A stretch of DNA of 64,000 bases from Membranipora membranacea (Eukaryota; Bryozoa; Gymnolaemata; Cheilostomatida; Membraniporidae): positions 39,248,001-39,312,000 of the forward strand of contig OU612065.1 in NCBI GenBank assembly GCA_914767715.1. Direction: 5' to 3'. Positions 24,845 through 36,662 of this stretch are shown piece by piece. The stretch's first letter is position 1. Each line of letters opens with the position of its first letter. The notes under the pieces were generated by a model that was not told where the DNA came from, searched no databases, and saw only the letters and a program-made list of their open reading frames with translations. The position numbers and the translations under genes are program-made.

Positions 24845-25650
24845 ATCCCTGCATAGTATTCTTGCAACGGATGTGTCATGCCTGTGAGAGGGATTTTATA
24901 ACAAGACAAAAACCCGCACATGCTTGATTTGGCATGCGCACAAAGCATGCGGAAGAGAGGATCATCAAATCACAGAGAACGAAAATTCATTTATGTGTAA
25001 GCCCTATCCAATTCTTGTAGCTATATGTGTACAACACTAGGCTCTACAGGCAATGCGCCTTTTATATTTCTCATAATGACATTCTTGCAAGCCAGTAGAC
25101 CGAGGAGGCACTGCCTAGAGAACTAAGCACAGTGGCCTAAAAACACTCTAACAGAATCTGTTTGCTTTATACATATGTGGCATCTAAAGATATATAATAT
25201 ATTTAAATGCTACAGGATGAGCTTACAGCACCCATCCTGGTGTTGCCTTGCACCTGCCTAGATTTTTACCTCCCCTAACATATTTCCTAAACGACGGCCA
25301 TGTTTGGTGATGCGCTGTCTAACAATAGTTTATCAGTCACACTTTCTTTACAAAACCTCCTTATAACTGTTACTATCATAAACTTATAAATATTTATTAT
25401 GTTTATGGTTACTATACACTCTTATCATTTCAATTTTTAGGTCACATGACCAGTTTTAGGTCACATGACCAGCCACACTATCATCAATTTTAGTAAAACG
25501 CTTCCTTCTAGTGTTCTGAAGACATTTGTTGCAAGAAAAACTACAGTTTTTACTATACCTATTTATTCCTGCTTGTTGTTATTTTATTTTGACCATGTCA
25601 CTAAAATACTTCCAATGCTCATTTCTCAAACCACTCATTGCCAAACCTAG

Positions 25651-26456
25651 CGATAAATTTATACAAACCTCTTAATAATGATGGTTGCAAGATGCAATCA
25701 CAACATTGATGAAATATGATTTGCCGATTAAAATTATTTGGTCTTGACTCTTGGGTCAAGCAACCACAACTTGCTACAGCAGAGTTGAAATCAGTAGAAC
25801 GTCAGTTTCCCGCTCCCCTTGTGTGTAGGTTGTATAGGCATACACTAGTATATGGCAGAGAATATTTCGTTTATCTTGTACATAAATGATATATTCTTCA
25901 TAGCAACTGCAGGAAACTTCTTAGCTGAATTAAATATGGCAACTAGTATAGAAAACATAATATGCACAATTGTACAACAATATAGATAGCTATAATTATA
26001 TAAGTCATCACAAGTATAATCACATAAAACAATATTAATATTGTATAAAAATAAAATCGGTAGGCACTGGTGTCGATGAAAATTAATATTATTTGGTAAA
26101 GGATCAAAAAGAATTTGGAAAGAGATTGGTGGCAATACAACTTATTCTGGAAGATATGCGGTCATTTCAAATAGTGAGGTGGAGCGCTGCTGTCATAAAA
26201 TGCATTTTCACATTAGAAACCCCTTAAATTTGCATGAATCAAGGTGATTATTATGTGGGAGGTAAATTGAAAAATACTTTAGTTTTGCTCTGACAACATC
26301 GGTACTACATAAACTTTAAAATATTAAATATCACATTCAGGCCTGTCTGACCAGGAAGCCCTGAATCAAAGCGCATATTGTGGGTAAATTACTTCCGAAT
26401 ACATGACAGTAAATCGTCGATCCCAGGATATGGTGACCTGGGACAGCGGCACACGT
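25651..26456. other. Intergenic gap downstream of RNF141
   Basis: AT-rich sequence between the degenerate duplicate and the RNF141 stop codon; part is presumably RNF141 3' UTR. No gene or clear repeat found. Confidence 0.55.
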
Positions 26457-29400
26457 TCAGTGAGGATTGTCACTCTCGCCGTTATCTCCTCGATGTGAGA
26501 TCAGAGTGTAACCGTCAGGAGTAGAGCTCGTCACCAAATTTGTGTCAGCTTCTTCAATTTGATTACAGCTCGATACTGAGGCAGTAGATACCCGCCCCTC
26601 AGCTCTATCTACTAAACCTAGAACTAAGGCCGGCATTTGGTCAGCTGAGGGAGAGTCTGTGGTAGGTAGTATCCAGTGATGTGACTCATCTTCTAGTGGA
26701 TTACGACACAGGGGACAGGTACTGTCAGTACGACGTAAGTGTGCTGGTCCCGCTGACATAGTCCTCCTGTATAACATTACATAGATTATCAGTCTTAACA
26801 ATAAAATTTGGTTCTATTCTACCTATGCTCAAATTTTAATATATATATATATAGACACTTCCAATAAAATGTTAACCAAAGCGAGGAAAGCCAAATTCCA
26901 AGATAAAAACCACAATTTATGTAGCTTTTTGGGTAGGAAGTTTCCTCAAAATTGATCTTCCATAGTTATGTTGTTTCACTAAGTTTCTTATAATTTATTC
27001 AACAGTATCCCTGCAGGGAATCATCAAAAGAGCTAGGCTGCCTTAGTCAGCTCAGTCATATGATCATCCTCTCGAGCATCCTTATGGCCATCCACTACAT
27101 TACTTCTACGTCAGCATTATGAGTCAATCATGACCCAATAATCAAATCACAGCAATTTGATGTTGCAGTTTACAATGATTGACCGAGACATCATCATTCA
27201 ACCTCGTTATATATTACGTTTCTACAGCGTTAAATCTATTTCAGTGTCATGGCTGTTTATGTGTGGATTTCAACATAGTGATTAACATTTCATGTTTGTT
27301 ACCTCACTAAGGTACTTGATAAAATATTTTAATATGTACTCAAAATAAGTCCTTGCAAATTCTGTAATACAGAATTAACACTATAGCATGCTATGTACTC
27401 TCCATCAAGAGGATAAAAATAAGTGTAGCAAGGGCTCTATTTCTATCGACCCGGCCAAAAGTGATCTATTGCAAGGTACCAATTTACAGCTGATGTTCTA
27501 TGTCAGAAATAATATTTGATTTCTTAATTTCTTCCTTTATGTTATCTCATTCAAGACTTTTCCAAAATCTTGATCATGATAGATTTTCATGGGATTGACA
27601 GTGACAGTGCCCACAAAATCATCATGATGGAAGGTGGCAAGGTATATAATTTGCTTTTGTGGACCACACTGTTTATGATCGCCAAACCACAATAATCGTT
27701 CCTACATGTAATTTTTACCCTCTTATCAGATACCACTGCATCTGTGTGGACGGTTCTCATTCTGTTGTCATGCTGGTATCAGCACCCACGTTAGTTTAAG
27801 TGCTCAAACGGTGCAAGATGCTGGTAGAGGCGTTTCATTATCAACCAAAGTGGTTGATAATGAAATGCCTCTACCAGCATCTTGCACCGTTTGAGCACTT
27901 AAACTACACCCACATGTGTGACAGTAAGCTTGTTTTGTATCATGCCTGGTTAGACTGAATGTAACATTGCCAGACAACCACGCCAGGTTGTGATCGGGCT
28001 TAATGAAGGTTCTATTTTTCAGCACCTTCATATTTCTCAACGCATATTAGGATATCGGATGACGTTGTTAACCCCTGAAGAAGACTGACAGACAGTTCAG
28101 AGTGAAGAAATTAAAATTTAGGTGCTTGTCTCTTGAAAACAGGTGAAAATCATGAAGTCTATGATTGTGCCATTCTTACGCATGATACATGTGAATTATA
28201 GATAATCTTGTAATCCTCACTACAGTTTAAATGTCTTAAGAGGATAATAATTATGATAAGCTGTAAAGAGAGGAAAAACATCCTATGGTCTAGCTCTCAT
28301 TGGTAATCTGTTAACACCAGAGGCATTGACGAAAATACCTTCAGTTTGGTATTCGCATTAAAAAATTGGCTAATGTTGACATAGACCAACCGGAGGTCCT
28401 AAGAGATAGCGATTAAATTCCAACATGAACAATAGATGGCCATGATTTAAAGAGAGGAAGTAAGCAAGACGATCTGTAATTCACAATTTATCATGCATAT
28501 ATGGTGGAGAACTGAACCAGACACTCATTTGTTGAGTACATTTACACCAGTATTTATTCAAAGCCAGCAATCCTCCACACATCACAGTATAAGTTTTGCA
28601 ATTTAACAGTCGTGGTGTCGTGGCGTCGTGGTGGCGTAGTGTCGTGGTGTCGTGGCATCCTAAACTTGGTGTTCACGAGACAAGTACCTAGATCTTAATT
28701 TCTTCACAACAAACTGTCTGCCCGTCTAACAACAATAATCGATGTCCTATCATGAGTTGAGAAATATGTAGGTAGTGAAAAGTATAATCTCCATGAAACC
28801 TGACCAAAACTTTGCAGGATGGTCTGGCGTTGAGACTTTAGACTGACCCATTTGTTGCAAAACAGACTAACTGTCACACATGTGGGTACTGGTGTCAGCA
28901 TAACGAAAGAATGAGAAACGTGCGCGCAAATGCAGTGGTACCAGTAAAAAGTGAAGAAAAATCTATAGGAATTATAACTGTCAGTCGAAGGTTGGCAATC
29001 GGTGGGATTTGGTCGAATAATGAGGTCACAAAATGTTCAATAGCCAGCACTGCCTGACATCCCATATTACACACCTCACCTTGCATTCACTTATGATACA
29101 TATCAATATTTCATTGTGTCTTACCATTCATTGATACATTGCTCACAGAAGCCGTGTGTACAGGGGAGAATAACTTCACAATCTCTATCCATACAAATAC
29201 AGCATTCACTCAGCGCTAAACTATCTTCTGATGTTATCGATGCTGTGTCCAGCCTATGTAAAAAAAAGTTATTGCATAATTCTGTACAAGCGTCAGAGTA
29301 ATATAGTAGTGACCATGCCATGTGTCACGTTATGGGTATAGGCATATCAAGTAAATTTCAGGCAAATATTGGTCAGAAGTCGGAAACCATCTTGAAAATT

Positions 29401-31594
29401 TATGAAATTACTATGGCTAAAAAGTGACAAAATTTGGATCTTTATTCTGTTTTCAAGCCCTAAATGGTGCTCTGCTAATAAGGCTAGAAACACAATTGAC
29501 CAGGTTCTGTTCTAGCAAGTGATAAGAAGTATGTAGGATGTGATAAGTAGAGATCCACTCCACACCAGACTATGCCTGGTATTCTGTATGATTGCGTCAT
29601 TCGTGTGAGCAGTCTTATAATAAAAAACCTACACACACATGCGTGATGTGGTATGCAAAAAAAGCATGGGGATAACCATCCTCAAAGAACAGTGAATGAA
29701 AATATATGCGCCTCTAGTTTTTCTCAGTGCCATTCCTGTTTTAAAATATGATGACGTGCTGGAATGACATGAAATGAATTTTATCAGCTTCGATTCCTTA
29801 TCAACCATAACATTACATACACTACATTTATGGTCTGTGCTCTTATCAATTCAATATTTAGGTCACATGACCTAAAGATGATCACTGATATTACAGTCAC
29901 TAACATATGACTGGGTACAAGGCACATAAGTTTCCTTCTAATCTACTAAAGACATTTAGTGCATATAAAAGTTAAGTGTTACAGCTTGCTGTTTCTGTCC
30001 AAAAATGACTAAAGCCTTCAGGCTCATTTCTGAAAACCACTTGTTGCCAAGGTTCGGCGCATTTATCACCTAGCTCTTGCCAGGTTGTTGTCTCAATCTT
30101 AAAAAATAAAAGTATTTTGAAAATAAGTCCGAGTAACGAATCTCATAAAAATTAGGTCAATCTAATATATTTCAGAGTCGACTATTGATCTTACAGAGAA
30201 ATACAGAAAATAGCGTTGCAGAATTTGTCCTCTATTATCAAAAACAATCCCATTGACCCTGACAGCTTCAGACCACATACCCATCTATAATCATAGAAGC
30301 ACAGAGATCTCCTGCTGGATCAGGCTGATCACCGACAGCAGCTGACGAGACAGCTGACAGCTGGTGCATTATATCCTGATATAGTCTGAGAAATCTCCGC
30401 ACTGATAGTAACTTAGACGTTACTACTGCACCTGTGCTCCGGATTACCTGCAATAATACAGCACAGGACACATTGTACAAAGGAAGATTCGATATATCAT
30501 CAACAAATCTCGCAAACCTTGCTAAGAAAGAATTCATGCCTGGACCGACCTATTCCATATCACATTCAAAAATGAAAGGTGGCAAGTAAATATTGGGAGT
30601 TCGATTTGCGGTGTTATTTGTATTTATTTGTTATTGTCACATGTTATTCACAAAGGTAGTGGCTCATATTTTTCATTGTAATTAGTGTAATTTTCTCACC
30701 TTTTCACAAACAATCCTTGTAGACACCTTCCACATAAAGTTCTTATGGGCTCCAGTCTGAACACTGAACTGTACTGTTTTATCTGACCCTTTTGTGAGTT
30801 CATCAGTTCTATGAATAGTCATAAAAATTCCCATGTTGGCTGCATGACCAACAGTAGTAGTACTACTATGTATCAAATATTAGCATACTGATGCAAATGC
30901 ACAGAAAAAGTTTTCATGAAAAAAATCTTACTACCGTTTATCGATGCAAATTGATGTCACATAAAATTTCTTGTGGACATGGATAAGCCAGCCCTGAAAT
31001 TGCTAAATCAAGCACTAAATATTTAGCCAATTTTACATAAAATATTCAATACACAGTTTTATCTCTTTTGGTTACCAGAAATTGCTTTTTCATCATCTAA
31101 GAGTTTGCCCCCACTACCACTAGTTTTAAAAAAAGATTTGTGACATACCGTTACAAAATTTTTTATGTAAGCTGAATATTTATAGTACTGTATTTACCCA
31201 GAGCACCCGTGATCCATTTTTATTATCACATGGTAATATCGGATCTGACAATAAACTAAACCAAACTAAAGAGTGTGACTAGCCATTACTACAATTAGCA
31301 TATTTTGGCCTGTTAACAACCTACGCGGCAGTCACATCTCAAAATGAGGCTACAAGTTGAACATTTTACACTTGTTCAATGCACAAATGACACAAATTCC
31401 ACCCTTTTCATATTTAATCTCAGAGCTTTGTAATACACTTACACTTGGTTGAGTAACTGAATCTCATGTATGAACTGGTCGTATGTGAGAGTTTTGAGCT
31501 CTGTGACTGTTGAGAATTTACTTGTGATCTGTTCCACAACAGATCGAGCTTGGTGCCGAATAACGAGACCGGCTTTTATCTGATTCTGACCCAT
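26457..31594 (-). CDS. RNF141: RNF141 homologue, RING-type E3 ligase, five exons
   Basis: Minus-strand exons 31443-31594, 30700-30808, 30281-30447, 29125-29253 and 26457-26766 join in phase to 288 residues (vertebrate RNF141 is 230). The start MGQ is an N-myristoylation-type Met-Gly, as in the family. Exon 2 carries the conserved [13 protein letters not shown] block. Exon 3 is the helical region ([11 protein letters not shown]). The RING is C3HC4: [17 protein letters not shown] in exon 4 and CPLC in exon 5, followed by [25 protein letters not shown], which matches the family C-terminus. Between the sixth zinc ligand and the CPLC motif there are about 20 residues, roughly ten more than in vertebrates. 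The C-terminus is extended by about 45 residues. Predicted role: membrane-associated ubiquitin ligase; substrates unknown. The large intron before the last exon contains a foldback element. Assignment strong. Confidence 0.9.
27792..27906. mobile_element. 115-bp near-perfect hairpin (foldback MITE, possibly Mutator-like)
   Basis: Two arms of about 56 bp, starting TAGTTTAAGTGCTC and ending in its complement, pair almost perfectly around a 3-base loop near 27848. Direct repeats CACCCACGT (27783-27791) and CACCCACAT (27907-27915) flank it, a 9-bp target duplication with one mismatch, which would fit Mutator-like transposition. Lies in the last RNF141 intron. Confidence 0.7.
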
Positions 31595-32581
31595 CTTCTC
31601 TACAACAAACACACATCAGAAGTACCAAGAACCTAGCACATCAAGAGGTTTGATATTGTGAGTGAAAGTCTGCAATTAGAAGAATGGGGCTATACAGAAA
31701 CCCATCACCCACTCGCTGGTATGTGGGTACTAATTTCTGCACATTACCATGACATAAGCATTGCCTTGATGTTTGGTTGGACATGATTCATATCATTATT
31801 TTGTTCAGAAAGCTAAATTTAGGCTAAATGCTTACATAAAAAGTTAGCTATATATATATATATATATATATACTTGCACAGACCAAGGGCAGGGGTTAGA
31901 GTAAGTTCCTTGCTCAGGCTTGTAGCAAAAAAGGACAAGGAAGGAGTATATGTATGTCGGAGTCTCTATTATCTTATCTAATTATTAACTCTTTGACTTT
32001 AGTCTTTGGAGTCAGTTTGGTGACAAACCAAACACATTAGTGGTATTTCACCTCCCTTCATGGCATTCAATGGCTACCAACCTTGTCCTGTACTCACATC
32101 AAATCTTTGCCTTCAACACACTTTTCCTTGTAACTTCTTATTGTGATTCAAACAAGGGTACAATGTAGTACGTGTTGTAAAGCATGATTCAAAGTTCACA
32201 AGTTCTCATTTCTAAAACAGGAAATGGAAAGAAAGATGAGAGCCCCAGTAGCCAAAATAATTAGTAAGTCCAGAGGTCAAGGATTATTTAACCGAAAAAG
32301 GCGCGAGTGTGAGATCAGTGCCTTGGTGAGACATTTCAATAGACCAAGTGGGTCCGTTTGCCTGCATTCTCTTGTTTCTTGCAGGTTACAAGCCCACTGC
32401 AGTTAGTCCAAAAAAACCAATTGACTTGTCAAGACCAGTTCATTCACTTATAACCAAGGAGTACAATCCTTGCACAAATCACTCCCCACACCAATGAACT
32501 AAACCTTAGTAGTTCATTGCCCACACACACATCCTATGAATTCAGTGTGTTGACTAAGAAAATATGATAATAATCGGTTCT
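31595..32581. other. RNF141 upstream region
   Basis: Presumed promoter/5' UTR of RNF141 followed by intergenic DNA. Contains a (TA)n microsatellite at about 31847-31871. No other gene seen. Confidence 0.5.
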
Positions 32582-32758
32582 TACTAAGGTCTGACCTCAG
32601 ATGAGGTAATTGCTACATCAGTTAGGGTTGATGATTTCAGTGATTTGTTTCTCACAAGTCCATATTCGCTCTAGGTCATCAACAGTGTGTCACCTACAGG
32701 AAGTGGGGTGCTATGCAGGGGGTAGCCTACGAGTTCTGGGCAGTCTTCATTTTATGAT
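32582..32758 (-). mobile_element. LINE 3'-end fragment (relic)
   Basis: Clearly similar by eye to 33449-33640, sharing blocks such as GAGGTAATTGCTACATCAG and GGTCATCAACAGTGTGTCAC. Since 33449-33890 reads as the antisense 3' end of the LINE at 33887-35475, this is likely a second, older minus-strand copy of the same 3' region. Confidence 0.5.
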
Positions 32759-32837
32759 GAACTTTTTAAAAATTGTTAGCATTTTCGGATGAAAAGCTAC
32801 AAATTAATTAAACAAACATAAATAAGGACTGCTGACT

Positions 32838-32960
32838 CATGGGCCCCTGGGACTTACATGTCTTTACTTTGCCAATGTCCACTATAAACCAACCAAAAAA
32901 CTCGGGTGGTTGATACTGGACATTGGTAACGTAAAGACATGTAAGTCCCAGGGGCCCATG
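32838..32960. mobile_element. foldback MITE, short copy (123 bp)
   Basis: Terminal inverted repeats of about 40 bp starting CATGGGCCCCTGGGACTTAC, meeting around a short centre with AACCACCC-like sequence. The same repeats bound 36452-36662, so this is a two-copy family in this window. Target duplication is not resolvable because the ends are palindromic (CATG). Confidence 0.7.
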
Positions 32961-33448
32961 GCAACTATGACCCTATTCATAACAAAGTATTGAGTTATTT
33001 TAGGGTTTGCTCAACCCAACAGTTGAGTAAGGCCATTCATAAATTAGGGATTAGCGAGTAGAAACTTTGCCCGTCTTTTGTATAATGATACAAAATAGGA
33101 CAAAGCATTCAATAGTGGGCCTACAGTTGCCCAAAGTATGCTTATACCTAAGAACCACTGTTCATGTATAATTTGGTTTGAAGTGATCCAATGTAACCCA
33201 CTGACTTGCAGGCTCGAATCCCAGCAGGGAGAATGATCCCTGATCCCATTGAGTAAGAGTATGTTTCATAACTGATCATTATTTTGTAATGTAGGGCACA
33301 GAAAAACCTGCCAAAGCCCATCCTGAACAATCTAAGGCAATATCCATGAAGCCCCAGCATAGGCTTATACTTGCAATTAGCAAGGAAGTGTGTCAACCAT
33401 CCTTTTCTCTACAGGTCGCACTCACTCAGTCACTGCCGTCGTTTTCTT

Positions 33449-33890
33449 ACCTCAGTTCTTACTTCAGGTGAGGTAATTGCTACATCAGGGTTGATGAACC
33501 TAGCAATGTGTTTCTGTAAGTCCGTATACGTTCCAGGTCATCAACAGTGTGTCACCAACAGGAAGCGGGATGCTATCCAGGGCGTGCAAGCAGGGAGCTG
33601 CAAGGGGGGAGGGCATTCCAATCCTTTCCAGTCTTCATAAAGAAGGACCGCTGATGGTGTTGAGTTCTGACATGGGGGATCAGGTACTGATGACCATGTC
33701 TTCGAGAGAGATGGTGTGTCGCAGGTTGGATATGTTTTGTGATGGTATCAGAGTCTGCGTAGCGCTTCTCCCGGAATAGTTTCAGCCTTCTTTCCTTGAG
33801 TCTATCTCCTAGCTGCTCCCATCCAAGACTGTGTACTAATCCGGTGACACTTGTCTTCCTATCACTCCTTCTGATACTCTTTACTGACGA
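33449..33890 (-). mobile_element. LINE 3'-end fragment in antisense orientation
   Basis: The reverse complement of about 33650-33885 matches the plus-strand LINE at about 35265-35470: shared blocks include GGCTGAAACTATTCCGGGAG and CCAACCT-CGACACACCATCT. It is a 5'-truncated minus-strand copy abutting the next LINE head to head. The apparent first 30 or so residues of the plus-strand open frame (from 33796) are merely antisense of this fragment. Confidence 0.65.
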
Positions 33891-35475
33891 ACAAGTGACT
33901 AAAGATGTGAGATCTAAGAGATTTTGGACCTACACCAAACATAGGCGTTCTAATGCAGTCTCTAACATTGGAGCGCTGAGAGATGGTAACAAACTGGTCA
34001 CATCATCAAGAGAGAAAGCTGACATCCTGAATGATCAATTCGTGTCAGTATTTTCTAATCCTGGAGACAAAAAACCGCTGAGCCCTTGTTATACAGACAT
34101 GAAAAACATCACCATTTCCAAAGAAGGTGTCACAAAGCAACTGAAGATTCTCGATCCATATAAAGCTGCTGGACCGGACAACATCTCACCAAGAGTCCTC
34201 AGAGAGAATGCTGAAGTGCTTGCAGCCCCACTTGCCACATTCTTCCAACTATCACTAGACAAGGCTGAAGTACCTTCAGACTGGAAAAAGGCCATCATCT
34301 GCCCAGTGTTCAAGAAGGGAGACAGACATCAACCATCCAACTATAGACCCATCAGCCTTACATGTGTGACTAGTAAGGTTCTAGAACATATAGTCACTAG
34401 TCATTTGATGAACTACGCTGAGGAAAACCACTTACTGTTCCGTAACCAACATGGCTTCCGAAAAAACCGAGGCTGTGACAAACAGCTGGTCAAGTTCGTC
34501 GCCGATATCTCAAGCAACTTGGATCAAGGAATACAAACCGAGGCTTGTGTGATGGATTTCTCGAAAGCGTTCGATAAAGTCAACCATCAGAAACTCATCA
34601 CCAAGTGGGAGAATAAAGGAGTCTGCTACCAAATATGCTCTTGGGTGGAGGAATTCTTATCTAACAGATCCCAACAGGTTGCTGTGGAGGGCTCCTTATC
34701 GTCAACTGCAGCTGTGACATCAGGAGTGCCCCAGGGAAGTGTCGTAGGGCCTACCTTCTTCCTCTTCTACATTGATGACCTCCCCCAAGGACTGCATTCT
34801 ACAGTAAGACTCTTTGCTGATGACACAATCCTCTATAACACAGAAAACAACAGCGATAAACTCCAGGCCGACCTCAAGGCCCTGGAGGGATGGGAGAAAA
34901 CCTGGGATATGGAGTTCCACCCTGCCAAGTGCCAACACATATCATTCACCAGGAAAACTAAACCGCCACAACATTCTCTCAGCCTGCATGACATGAAAAT
35001 ACCGAGGACTGACGAAGTCAAGTATCTTGGAGTAGCCATGGATTCAAAATTGCGCCGGAACAAACACATACCCAACATTGCTACCAAGGCAAACAATACA
35101 CTAGGATTCATCAGAAGAAATGTGACCACCACCAATGAAGAAGTCAAATCGCTGGCATACAAACAACTGGTCAGGACAGTGCTTGAGTATGCTTGCTGCT
35201 CCGGGACTCACTAACATCAACCCAGGAAACTTCTTTAGAAGCTGTACAAAGGAGAGTGGCAAGGTTTGTGTGCGGTATCAGAAGGAATGACAGGAAGACG
35301 AGTGCCACCGAATAAGTACACCGTCTTGGTTGGGAGCAGTTAGAAGAGAGACACAAGGACAGAAGGCTGAAACTATTCCGGGAGATGCATTACCCAGACA
35401 CTAATACCATCACAAACACATCCAACCTACGACACACCATCTTTCTTGCCGACATAGTCATCTGTACCTGATCCC
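33887..35475 (+). mobile_element. 5'-truncated non-LTR retrotransposon (reverse transcriptase, CR1/Jockey-like)
   Basis: An open frame to the stop at 35212 carries a LINE reverse transcriptase: leading FWTYTKHRR block, YKAAGPDNISPRVL, NYRPISLTCV, QHGFRKNRGC, DFSKAFDKVNH, SGVPQGSVVGPTFF and the catalytic FADDT with KYLGVAMD downstream. The frame breaks just after EYACCSGTH; the next 250 bases continue the conserved C-terminal region in other frames, so it is a damaged copy. No endonuclease domain is present, consistent with 5' truncation. Clade placement is by motif feel. Confidence 0.9.
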
Positions 35476-35484
35476 TCATCATGT

Positions 35485-36090
35485 CCCAGCTTCCGACTCT
35501 GTCAAATATCTAGGTGTGCATATTGATTACAACCTAAAATGGAACACACAAGTATCTAAGGTAACTGCCAAAGCAAACAGGTCACTTGGAATGGTAAAAA
35601 GGCGCTTAAAACAGGCCCCAAAGAAAACAAAGCTCATTACCTTCAAGACCATGGTGAAATCTATTTTAGAATATGCATGCCAAGTGTGGTCGCCACACAC
35701 AGTAGGTCTTACAAATACCATTGAGAAGGTCCAAAACAATGCCCTCCGATGGATTTACAGGTTAAATAAATCTGATAGCATAACTGAATGCCGTAACTTA
35801 AATAACATTGTATCTTTAGCTGATAGGCGAGCGGAGTTAGACATCCTCTTCCTACGAAAGGTGAAGGCAGGGCTATTTGAAATAAAATTGAATAAATACA
35901 TAAGGTTCTCATCCAAAGCGCACAACCCAAGAGGCAACACCATAAGCTGGGTCCATCGTACCAATGCATGGAAACTTTCGTACTTTAATCGAATTAAGGA
36001 CCGAGTGAAGGTCTACTTCCCCCCTTAACCCTGTTAACAACATCAATGACTAAATCTTAGTACTATGTATGTGATATTGTGTTCTGTTTG
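35485..36090 (+). mobile_element. second LINE, C-terminal reverse transcriptase fragment
   Basis: A frame from about 35489 (SVKYLGVHIDYNLKW) through MHIDYNL at 35516 to the stop at 36026-36028 encodes the C-terminal part of a LINE RT, with LEYACQVWSPHT and NALRWIYRLN. It differs from the preceding element and has truncated or displaced its 3' end. A T-rich run at about 36098-36107 follows. Confidence 0.8.
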
Positions 36091-36451
36091 TTTATTCTTT
36101 TTTTTTTAAGTGCTTACTAGTATCCTTCAGGTTAGGTCATTCATTTTGCCTTAGTTGATGCTGCAGTCCATATCTGGCCTGCTGCTGATGTGAGATTATA
36201 CTATTTATCTTTTTCCTAATCCTTGCATTAAACTGTGTAACCATACTTACATGTGAGTTTATATAGTGTGATAAACTTATATGTTCAATAGGTAATGGTG
36301 ACTCACATTCTGACAACATCTCTCCCCTCAAGTTATTTACCCCCAACAATGGTCATAAAACTGGTTTAATATCCTATATATTTGCCTTGAACTGGCTCCT
36401 AGGATTAATTGGGAAGTAAGTAATGTCAAAACCCAACACCATCAGTCAGCA

Positions 36452-36662
36452 CATGGGCCCCTGGGACTTACATGTCTTTACTTTGCCAATGTCCACTATC
36501 AACCACCCAAAAAACACTTTGGTGTTTTTTGGGTGGTTGATAGTGGACATTGGCATAACACATAGTGGTTGATACTGGACATTGGCAAACACCAAAGTGT
36601 TTTTTGGGTGGTTGATAGTGGACATTGGCAAAGTAAAGACATGTAAGTCCCAGGGGCCCATG
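36452..36662. mobile_element. foldback MITE, long nested copy (211 bp)
   Basis: Same terminal repeats as 32838-32960. The interior contains an additional inverted and directly repeated module built from TTGGGTGGTTGATAGTGGACATTGG-type units (each shown here in part), so the element is an inverted repeat within an inverted repeat. No coding capacity. Confidence 0.7.

Larger units (their letters stand above)
23790..25650 (-). pseudogene. degenerate segmental copy of the RNF141 RING-exon region
   Basis: This stretch is collinear with about 29030-30060 inside the RNF141 gene. The shared landmarks include the RING exon (23911-24030 here, 29125-29253 in the parent), a GATGTGATAAGT block, a CATGCG-rich block, a GGTCACATGACC block and a CCACT-TTGCCAA block. 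In the copy the RING codons for adjacent zinc-binding Cys read TGA AGT (stop, Ser), the loop is shortened, TAA follows, and the splice donor was interrupted. It is therefore a non-functional duplicate lying downstream of the parent gene. A hAT-like MITE (24461-24844) and a 32-nt palindrome were inserted later. Confidence 0.75.

Noticed and set aside
28600-28670. Short GTCGTGGTG-type repeat as a possible CRISPR-like array.
   Set aside because: Only simple degenerate GTGGTGTCG repetition without spacers, in an animal intron.
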